From contig OY986973.1 in NCBI GenBank assembly GCA_963920575.1, positions 20,379,851 to 20,443,850 on the forward strand: a DNA stretch of 64,000 nucleotides, read 5' to 3'. This DNA comes from Narthecium ossifragum (taxonomy: Eukaryota > Streptophyta > Magnoliopsida > Dioscoreales > Nartheciaceae). Positions 22,206 through 34,200 of the stretch are shown in pieces; the stretch's first letter is position 1; each line of letters opens with the position of its first letter. The position numbers and the translations under genes were made by a program. Under the pieces are notes generated by a model. That model was not told the origin of the DNA. It worked only from the letters and a program-made list of their open reading frames with translations, and did not search any database.

Positions 22206-25200
22206 CTACGAAAGTTCAAAGCCAGCATTAGAATTGATTGCATAGAGTAGCTTGCTCCTTAGAGTGGTTGACCGTTTGTATGTTGGCAGCTGAGACACCA
22301 AGTGCAATGAAAACAAGCATATCAGTCGACTGCTAACATCATAAGTTCAATGAACTATCACACAAAATGCAATCGAAGTGTTAAAAAAAGTGGATTCAGC
22401 AATTAGGTCCCTATTACCTTTAGTGTGTTGTAACATGTCGAAGCTGAGGGAAGCCGATCCACATCTTGCCCACCAATCATGGACCAAAGAGGCATATCAC
22501 ACGCAACCTACAACATTAAACCAACTACCGTTCAATCATTTGAGGGAAGACCAACACAAACCAGGTGATAATGCGACTATAAGGAAGTATTGCTTGTAAT
22601 TTACACTATCGATGCCCCAGAAGCAAACCAATCAGTTGGCATCCAACAATTTTGCCACTGTGTAATTCACGCTGAAATTTGTAAAAAAAAAGGAGGGCAA
22701 AAACACATGGCCTTCATGTCTGGTGCCTTAATCGAAGACAGAGAGTAAGCAGAATGACACAGAAAGACCAGTTTAAAACTGGATCTTATTGAGTATCAAT
22801 ATCTAATGTTCAATCTGAATTGATTAAATCACACCCCCCAAAGTTCTGTACTTGGTTTGAAGATTTGTTCAACACACACACTAAGCAAGATACACTTGAA
22901 ATGCTCAAATCATTACAAAGTCATTTAATGCCAAAAGTCAGATGCATATACATAGAGATAAACTACAAAAGCTCAAACCTTATGAATTGTGAAAGAAGGC
23001 TGCAAGTGCTTAAATCCCAGTAATGGGGCTCTAGAACAACTTGTCACAAACTTAAGCAGCAGGCATCGTTCAGTGGGTTTGAATTCTTTAATAACCTGCA
23101 TGAGTGAAATAAAAAAGGGTAAAATTGAAATTAAGTTTTCCTCATTTTTCTTAGGTTTCAACTTATTCTAGCCCTTTATAAAAGCTTTAGAACTTTGGAT
23201 CAGAATGTTCATCTCCAAGAATTCAGGAACTTTGCATACCATAGGTATTGAGAACTAACAATTTCCTTTAAGAGGTACATTATCCAAACAAAAGCATGAA
23301 GTTTTATGAAATCATAGTCACTGGATACCAACAACCTTGGGCAATGTATAAAGAGCAAATGTCCAGAGAGAACTTTTCATACGCCTGACACTGTAAGGAG
23401 TGAGCCCTTCATGTACGTGGGAAAACATTGTGAATTTTTAGAACTGCATTTATATGCATGATAGACATTCATATGAAGATACGAGTAATTGGAATGAAGA
23501 ATCTCCTAGTCCATTGTTAAATATAGGCAATAAATACTACTAATGTATGCTAAGCCTACTTGTTTGTCCATCATAGGAAATAAATAAAAATTGGAAACCT
23601 GAGCAAAACAGAAAACTAAGAGGAAAAAATAGAGAGCATAATCCACTAGACATGCCCGATGATAATAACTACAAACACTCTCCAAGCAGCATAAAACAAG
23701 TATTAAAGGCAATTTAATGATGGGTGAAGAATGTTTAAAGTTCTACTGGACTAAAACCTGCCAAAAGAGTCTAACTGTACGACTTCCATCAGAAAAACCA
23801 CCAGTGTATCTTGTATTGCTCCTCAAATCATCCACATCAAAGTCATGCTCTCCCCCTGAAAGCAGCTGCATGGTGCAAGTATGGATCATAAAAGTCCTTA
23901 ATGATGAGTGAGAATATAAGGTGTCAGACAAAAAGAATTCCTCACTATTTAAGGGAAAACAAATGTGATTGATAGGAGGCATGTACAGAGATTTATGGTT
24001 TAGATTAATGGAAGAATCAAAAAGTTAGGTAACAAGATCAAAGCATGAACAAAGCATCAAAGATTTTCTCCAAGAAAATGATACTTACTTAAAATCCTTT
24101 AAACATTGACAATAACAACAAATCCAAACACAGTAGCCAACTAGCTATGTTTGTATAGCGACTGTGGCACGATTGGAGACTATCATTTGCAAGGCTGGAA
24201 AACATTTCAGGTGATATGAGGAAAACTTACCTGATTAAATTCATTTGCATTAAATAAGCTTAACCAGGAAGGCGATATGAGATCAATTAAGCCTCTATAA
24301 AATGCATTGGCCAATGGAATTATCTGCATATTCAAACAAAACAAATAAATGTCCAGGCCAGAAATAAGATATATGTTGCATAGATACAAGTAATAAGCGA
24401 CATACTTGACGATTAAGCTTGTAATCTGCCATTGCATGTACATACTGCAACTTGTTTTCATTTGTAACAGCCACATTTTTACCATCAGGTATCAGCTCAG
24501 TGACCAATCTTTTACCACAGATCTCTTCCGTAACAGTAAAATCCAATGATAGGTCTGCGAAATCACCATCAAAATGCTGTTGCATGATGCAAAGGAAGTT
24601 AATAAAAAGCAACCAACAAGACTGATTGAACCAGAGACATATTAGTACATGGCTAAATAAAACTGTAAAAATACTGGGCAATGATTAAAAGTTCTTAGGT
24701 AACTTAAGTAAGAAAGCAGAATATGATGGTCTGCTTATTCCATCACGAATTGCTTAATTGTGTTGAGAATGGAATGTTTTTTGTATCCATTTTTAACACC
24801 CTTCATAGCAAAAGCAACTATATGGCAATATACATAGCGAAATGGAACAATTATTACCTGCTATCCCAGTATGTTTCCTTTGGGGTCAGAAAGCCATACA
24901 GGCTATGAACAGACTTTGAAAATGAGTTTACACTTAGCAGATGGACCTATAAAGCATGCTTTTATTTCGACTAGATGTGCTATTTTCTATAACTAATGGT
25001 GATTGATGACCAGTAGGCTAGCTGCAATGGACATGCAAACGTGGTCTGCACTTCTACTAACCTAGACCATATTTTCGACAAAAGTGATGAGTTAAATACA
25101 AGGTAACAATGTGATCGGTTTTCTAAAGATGGATTCACAAATTTACTTAGCTAAATTCACTTTCGTATTGTCCTTGGAGTCGTAAACCAAAATTTAGAGC

Positions 25201-28200
25201 ATGAGCAAAAGAAAAATCCTGGTAATAAAACTGAGTTAAAAATGGTAACTGAAAGAGAGAGAAATTCAATAGCCACACTGCACTTTTAACTATAGTATAA
25301 GATGGACAACCAGGATGTTCGATATGCGAATCTTAGAATTGCATGAAGAATTAATATGCAATTACTTTGGTAGGCCAAATGAGAGTTATAATGACAGGAA
25401 CGCTGAGATGGATGAATATGAACTGAACAATCTAGAAAATATGATGGAGGGACGAGCTGGCCAAGAATATTAGTAGAAAACGCCAAGATGACAAGGCATA
25501 AAGACTAAAGATGAGGAAGACAAGGCCTAAATGCTAAAGATGATGCAACATAAAGTAGAGATTCAAAGCTGACATGAAATTAAATTAGAAGCCGAGTTGG
25601 AGTCCAGAGGAGTCTATAAATAGGAACAGAGTCTGAAAGTTTGGGCATCAATGTGAGCAAGTCTTAGAGTGAAAGTCTTGTGTAATGCTAGTGAGGTTAG
25701 GTATGCGTCACATCCTAGAGTCAAAATTCTTGTGTGGTGCTGGTATGGAGTCTTATAGAGCTTTGTGGGTTAGTTGTAATATTACCAAGTGTGCAATAAA
25801 ATATCTACTTTAAAACTATCGCCTTCTTCCTTCTAATCTCTCTTCAGCATCTATTCAAGCAACTGACTGGGAGGATCTGAGAAAGAAGGTGAAAAAGAAC
25901 ACTTCTCCCATCATACTATGTAAGGCCAACCGCTACTCAAGCATGATGTCATGGCAGACGAAGCCCGTTCGTGTTGTAGGTCATCCAAGACTTATCATTC
26001 AAAATTGAAACAAAGATAGCACCTTGAAATCAAGATATCAAGAGTTAATAAACCATACTTTGCTCGGAGAGAGGGAGACACATGACCTCACATGATAATT
26101 CTCCGTTAAGTCCATAATACGTTGTCAAAAACTCTACATTGTGAACTTCTAAAACAACATGGCATCAAATGTTGGTACTAAAAATAGGACCACTTCGCAA
26201 AATTAGGACAAAAAGGAAGGTACTAAACCATATTTTGGCAATTATTTAACTAGCGTAACACAGTTTACGCCAGTTATGGGTCTATAATGCACACAGAACT
26301 GCATTAAGATTAGAATCACTGAATTGCCACTACAATCGGCTAAGTCCGGTCAACTATGAAAAATCTTCTTTTTTCTCGGTTTGGTGCCAATCAGGTGAAA
26401 GACCAATTCAAGCATGGTGCCAAGGCTAACAATATAACCATGTGATAACATGAGAGGCCACTACCCCAGAGCCACCAATAAGTAGACCCTTTCTCCTTCC
26501 TACTCTTTTGTCTTACTGTTCTAGGTGCCACACCTCTATTGCCAATCACTCCCAAGAGGTAAAACAGAGGATTGAGAAATCCATCAAATAGCAGTTTGTT
26601 GTTTATATTACGCATTTCATTGACACTATATCAATCTGTTCCTTTACTCCTTTGTTCGATGGGTAATCGAATTTATCCCCCTCTTTGAACAGTTCTGTGT
26701 ACGAGACTATTTAACCAATGGCCCAGTTCTAATCAAAAAGGTTGATCCACAAATATCCAGTTAGGATTGATCACACACTGGTAGTTAGGTTGGGTCTTGT
26801 GTTAATCAAATCTTCTAAATTGAAGAGGTTGAGCCCACCGATCCATTATCAAACCTATAGCAGCCTCATCAGAAAGAAATTTGTGTTCTTCTCAAGGATG
26901 CATTCTAAGGTTTTTGCTCCAAAGGTGCAAAACCCAAGCTGTCTCACTGACAGCTTTCGATGCAAAGTCTCGAGTCCTCATGACATTATTCAATAGTTGT
27001 TAACAACTATTGAATAATGAAAGCTTTACTTTCATTGCCAGAACTCATCGAAGACCGCAACCAAGTTTAGCAAACAGGCAGCAATGTGAAATAGCATCTT
27101 TCGTAAAAAGATCTAAAAGCTAAATCTGTCAAGCTCTGGTGAGGAATGATCGAAGGGATGGGAGGACGCAGTTCTTTGCAAGGTGTGGATATCGACAAAG
27201 TCTATCAGATAACAAGATTGGAAATAAATAGCAAGATATATATTGTCTGTAAGAATAGCCTTTACCTTTACATACATAAGATTCCTGTAAAGTTCTGAAT
27301 CTAAAGCTGACAGTTCATCAAGAAAGCTATACCGACCAAGAATCTTTTGCACAAAGACCAATGAGAAGGAATAGTCCAGTAAAATTCCTTCATAAAGAGC
27401 TTTCCCAACAACTCTGCCCAGAAATTCAATCATATCAATGCCATTTTCTGCGAGTCTGGCAGACATATTAGGAGTTAACAATCTCTCTGATGTGGGTGTC
27501 TGACTAAATAACCCATACCTGATGCAATGAAACAAAAAAAATCAGAATCAACATGTTTCACTGCTTGCAACAACAATGAAGAACCTTACTGATCTGGAAG
27601 TTGACTTACCGAGGATCAAAAGCAGCCCTAGCTAAATCAGTTAAAAACTCTTTTGATAGGCCTCCGTAGTCGAGGCCAGCCTCAGGTAGACCACTTTCAC
27701 CAATGAATGAGACATTGATACATGACCTCAACTTTGGGCCCAAAAAATTCAACTGCTTAAATCCATCTTCAACAATGTGATCCCGTCGAACAATAATCTC
27801 TATAGACCTTAAACCTGGTCCAGACACTTCTCCGGCCACTCTTCTAGAGGCTTTGTCTGATTTTATGAATTCTCTAAAAATCTGAACTCTGAAAAAAGAA
27901 GACTGAATTCTAAGGTAAGCATCAACATTGTATGATGACAAGGGAAGTTTGGAAAGGAGAATGTCAACAAAATAATGTTCAGCGCAAGGGGGGAGAAATG
28001 ATACACCCAATAATAAAAAAAGAATTGAATCACAATATGTGAAGCTCACAAAACAAAAGAATATTATCATGTGGACATAAAAGAGAGATTTAGGGGGAAA
28101 TATAGATGTAAAGCTTGCTTAGGAAGAAGACCTACTTAGCCAAGACTTCATAAGGTTTCTACAAGTTGAAACTCAGGGACTAATGAAGAGAAATCATGAA

Positions 28201-31200
28201 CAACAAGATAATGAAAAGCATTGTTTCGATGCAGTGGTTCTTATGATGGATTGTGAAAAAGCTAATTGTCAAGCATCCAATTGCTAGAATTTCTTTTTTG
28301 ACCACAAACGCAAATTAGAGAGGATTCACAAAATTCACATGTGCCAAAGTTTTACGGTATCGTAAATATTCATCATTTGTTCCATTCACCATCAACAACA
28401 TTTTGAAGTAGCCGATATGAGAAGAAAACTTTCAGACGATGTTTCAACGTAAGTGGGATATCCATGGACTATGTGCGACTGATTTATCTATCACCAAATT
28501 AAAAAATTCTTCTTTGACCACAAATGCACATTAGAGAGGATTCACAAAATCCACATGTGCCAAAGCTTTATGGTATCGTAAGAATCATCATTTGTTCCAT
28601 TCACCAACAACAACATTTTGAGGTAGATGATAAGAGAAGACAACTTTCAGATGATATTTCAACATAAGTGGGACATCCATAGCCTGTGTGACTGATTTAT
28701 CTATCACCAAATGAAAAAAAAAAATCATGATAGGGATAGCTACTTAGCTAGTCAGGCTAGATACTAACCAAATAGAACAGCACTAACTAGTATACTTCAT
28801 CTAGAACTCCAACACAGAATAATTCAATTTATTCTTGAAGCACTTTCTGACAATAAAACAAAAAAAAAGTAGAAAACCTGAGCAAAAAAACTGAAACTGA
28901 ATTGATACAAGTGCTTTGGAAAAAAACCTACTTTTATTGGAAGCTTTTATTTAATACCTCTCTTCAAATGGATATACATGTGGCACACTGGTAAGAACAG
29001 AACTCATGCCCAGCAAAGCTGAAGCATCCGCAGAATGTAGGCTGGAAAATGCAGCTTCATGTGCTCTGGCAGCTGCCACAATCGGGATGCGACCTTTTCT
29101 AGCAGGTGCTACCCACAATGAAGAGGTGCAGAATCTCCGCCTGCAGTCCCTTTCATATAGCAAATGGAGGCATCTGATTGCAACATCTACTATGGGTTTA
29201 TTTCTCCGTCCCACATTATGGACGAAAGAATTATACACAAACGTGTTAAGTACTGCTGTGATCCTTTGCTGCTGCTCAATCATAAACGGTACCTAACACA
29301 CAGGAGAAACAATTAAATCAAAATTACTTCGAAAGTATGGCGTTTAGAACCTAAATAGGCAGTATACCTGTTTTTCATAGAACTCAATGTCATCTAGAAC
29401 CAACAGGAGATGGGCATAAGTAGCACAAAATAGATGCAACATACAGGACAAGTCCTTTGAAATTCCTTCTGCTCCATGCCTCATAGATTCGACATCCCAA
29501 AATTCATATGCATCCTCACTGTTTTTTGTAGGACTACCAGGATCATTGCCCACATCGGGATCGTCTGTGTCAGTTGATTTGCCCGCGATCTTCTGCAGCA
29601 CATTCGCCCACTTGCTTGCAGTTTCCTTCATGTTACGTCTTTGCTTCCTATCCCATGCCGCTTCATATGAGCTCTCAGCATCATTGCAAGGTTTTTCTTC
29701 ACCGGCTAAATGATCAGTCCCAGGAAAGATGGAACATTCTAATGCTTCCCACAAATCCATTAGAAAACCAGGAGTGAAGGAAAGCACATTAAGAATTGCT
29801 AAAGAACTAGCAGATGGGTCCAAATATGAATAAATTCTAAGCATATAATAGTAAAAGTTCATAACGTTTAATAGTTGCAAGTTCCTTGAACAAGGCAAGC
29901 TCTGACTTGATTTACAAGTATCTGCCCTTTCAACAGGAATTTCCTTTGTCATGGCCAGAAGCTTCAGTAGATGCCACTGTTGATGCACTGGTTTAAGAAG
30001 GTCAACGTATGACGTTGTCGCCTTGTTGAGGCTATCTGATTCCACTGACTGTAAAGAAGACTCAACAGACCCATCACAATCATTAATGTACCCTTTCCTT
30101 GATTGTCCAAGGTCCTCAAGCCAACTCAGAAAGTTCTCTGAAATGCAACTAGTTGCACGAAGGTACAGCATATAATCAAGACCTTGCACAAAAAGCCCCG
30201 CACCAGAATCGCGGCTATATTCTGTTGCCAAGTTAATAATGTTGGCAAGAGCCCAACCAGAGTATGGAACTCCTTCAACAAAAGAACTGGACATCTTTGA
30301 CTGCTCCAACTCATATATCTCGTCGAAGATTATATCCTTCGAAATCTGCCACCACCTGCCATATTTTGATCAGATTTATGGTCTCTGAATAATGCATTTT
30401 ATTCAGTAACCAAAACAACATTGTAGCGACCAGAATGCTTTTCTTAGAACTTAAAACATGTCCCTAAAAATCTTCGAGAGGAGTGACATATAAGTAGTAG
30501 TCTAAACATGTTGACCAACCGTGTCCAGTCCACCAAAACCTAAATATTACTGCTATAAGGCCAGAAGATAACGTTTTCGGACGCTCCTGAAAGAATCTTG
30601 CAGAAAAGAAGAAAGAAGAAACAGCTAAAAATAAGAAACCAGGAGACATGACAGAGGATGACTCAAAAATAAATAACCTCATCATATATTACCAGCAGTT
30701 GGAGCTATAGTCATTGATTACGGTTGGTTGCTTAGTTGTCAGAAAACCTGACCATGTAATTCCGGATGATTTCAAGAAATGACATAGATGTTTACGACCA
30801 AACCGAAAATTCAGGGTTAGAAGATTTTTAAGGTATACATCAAAACTAACATGGCATTTTGCTAAAAACTGATGGTAAAAAATGCAAAATCAATGACCAA
30901 CAAACTATGCTAGACAATGATGTCATTTTATTGAATGCTGGTTGTCAAAATGCAAAAACTAACTGTTAAGAAACTTTGCTAATATTACTAGAAGTTGGTG
31001 GCTTACCAGTAAATTTCTGAGGCATGGCACAAGCACAGACTCATGCTTGAGAGCTGGTAATAGAAGAGGTGGCAAACAATGCGTGAGATATGGAATTGTC
31101 AATATGCATATAAAATACTGCTTAGAAGCATCGTTCAGAGTCTTTAGACTACATAGGTCAGCATCATCTGCAAGCAACTTAACATGAAAAGGGCGCAAAG

Positions 31201-34200
31201 CTAAAGTTATTGCACTTGCAGTTATTAGGAAACGGTCATTGGCTGTGGCTACAGTTTTCTTCTGCAAGATAAAATGAGCCTTGCGCATCATGATGTATTT
31301 CCTAATACAGCAGTACATACCACTTGCCATGGTAGTATATCTTATTAGTCTTTTTGCAGAAATATCCATATCCCTCATATTCTCAATCTTATAACACTTC
31401 CACTCTTTTGGATCAGTTAAAGAAACCAACAAGCGCATGGCGAGAGCAGTAAGTGGGACCATATCATCTCCCTCATTACACTCCACAAGAATAGATGAGC
31501 ATATTGAAGCCAGCTTTTGTGCTTGGTAAAGCCACGTAGATTTCTGCTCAACTGTGCCCACTGTTAGGTAACAAAAATTGCTCTCTGATTCTGCAAGTCA
31601 TAAACAAGAACACCACCAGCAATCTTTTCATGCTTAGGTTAGGACTGAAAACATGGAAAAGGCGTGAGTGAAGCATAAACTATTGAATTTATATTAAAAA
31701 AGAAAACTCTGATATTATGGTCATATCCTCATATTGCTATCAAACGAAGCGCTTCAACCAAAAAATTAGCACATTACTCTAGTTTCTTCCTATATTGCTA
31801 CACCATGTAACAAGAAGATGGTGCCTCACATCCGACAGGAATTTCAACAAAAAAATACTAAACTTTGACTTGCTGATTTTTCCAAAGTACAACGCTATAT
31901 TCAACAATCCGCCTAACTTATAATTTTCTGCTTAAAAAGTGAACATTCTAGCAGTGCCAATTGTACTATCAAATATTAATCGACTTGAAGCTAAGTACAG
32001 ATTGTTAAAGTCAAAAAGGTAAATAGGTTTTGCCAGCTAGTTAGTAACTTTATTTCATTCATTTTGAAGTTAGACAAGAGAGCATCGCATTCAACCCACT
32101 CTTCATAACCAAATCAAAATTGCTCAGCAGCATTATCAGACAATTTAATGCGACTGCAGGAGAAAAAAACTGGTGGGTATTATATCTTGTTAGCCGATTG
32201 GGGTACATACGGTGTGACGAGACAAGTAAATCTTCCAAAAAATTATTAAATAAAGCTAAAAACTCAACCTTAAAATCAAATACAAAACATGACTGATTAG
32301 ACACAACATTCTAAAGACAATAATAAAGAATCAAAATGCTTGATTTCAGTATCTAAACCAGATCTTGTTTTATCACCAATCAGAATCATATTGTCATAGT
32401 TGTTCCATTAATACGTTAACTACATGACATTATTGTACTTCTGAACAACATTTTGGCTGATGATAAAAAAAGATCACATATTAAAGCGGTGAGTTGGCAT
32501 ACCTGGTGAATTGATGCTTTGTAGGACAATTGTGAAACATGTTGAGACGCACTTTACATTTTTGGCTTGAAGCATCTGATTCAAACTTGACCCATTAACA
32601 AAGAAAAGAAAGGGCCGCAAAAGACTCTCAGAAATCCATTTGTTAGTCTTGCAATGATTTTGGTTATTTGCAAGGACCTCCCATTCTTCTTGTAGTTCCT
32701 CAGCCACCTTTTTAATCACATAGTAACGCCTCCAAACTCTCTAGAAAGAAAGCAAAAGGAGTTTTAATTACAGCTTATATCCAGAAAGATTAAAATCCAC
32801 TTAAAACACTCAACCATACTGCACAATTTAATATAGTAAACGAGATTTTAGAAGAGGAAAGAACAATAGGCAAGTGCAGTTCATAAATGTATCTGGGAGT
32901 CATCTTTTACATCCATAGGGGGTTCAATAAGGTAATAAATGTGATCTGCTTTGAAAATCCAGAATACAGCACAACAAAAATTTAATTGTGGATGGCGCAT
33001 ATTATCAAAAAATATTGTTTCAAGATCTACAGTGGCATGTGCATTAGGATAAGGTCTCCAAAGAATAACTCAGACACACAATACAGTTAAAGAATGCACC
33101 TTATTTTTTTTTTTTCATCCAAAGTACATAATTAATCTGATATATGGCCACGACATACATTGACAGCTAAAATTGTGTCATTACAGAAGACAAACAAGAA
33201 CACCACTCTGCAACGAAAAATCAAAGTTTGAGGCCATTAGCTGTATCATAATGACCAGCCTTGCAATAACAAAAAGCCCTACAAGAACTAAGGTTCCAAA
33301 AAGTTGTGTTGAGAACTAGTTTATCTCGGAAAGTTTCTCAAAGAATGAGAAGTAGAAGAACAGAATGATGAACTAGTTCTGTTAGCTGTATCCATTAGTA
33401 GGTCTGATATATTTCAGACCTTTAAGCTGTAAAAGATCTATCATCATTCTGGAAAGAGGTAATATCTGGGGACTATCAGATGTAGGATGCAATTTCGATA
33501 TTTCGTTCCAGCAGAAACATCATTATAACTTGCTCAATGCAGAAAAAGGCAGTATACATATGATGCTATCTTGAGTGAGTTGCAGCATGACCAACTTTGA
33601 ACCTCGAGGAAGATGCATTCGGCCTTGCCCATACAAAAAAAAAATTCCTATAAAGGACAAATTAAGAGAAATCTTTGTATGAAAGAGGAAGTGTTGGAGT
33701 CGGCTCATATTCTACAGAGCGGAGCTCCGAGGTCCCGGTGGTAGATGGCCAGGGTACCGTCCGGTATGATCGGAGGCAATTAAGTAATTTTGTACATGAC
33801 AGTTAGGGTCAGTATAAATACATCTTGTAAAACCCTGATGTGTACTTTTTGACCTAATAGTGAAATCCACCCCTCTCTCTCCCGCGGACGTAGGCAATTA
33901 CCGAACCAAATAAACCTTTGTGTTCTTGTGTGTGCTTGTGCGTGTGATTGGCATCGTTGCTAGGTGCTACTGCTAACGGGAAGTGATTCGAAATCAGATG
34001 ACTCATGGTTATAGATCAACTCATATTAAATGTTGGGTTCCTTACCCATTGTTAAAAGTGCTAAAATCCACTCCAAGCAAGAATCCAACAAAACTCCAGC
34101 TGGCATCTATGATATACTAAAGATACGGTGGCCATGGATGGTCGTACCGGCCAGTATTTACCGACCCAGTAGGATACCGAGTTGAAAACCCACCCAAACC

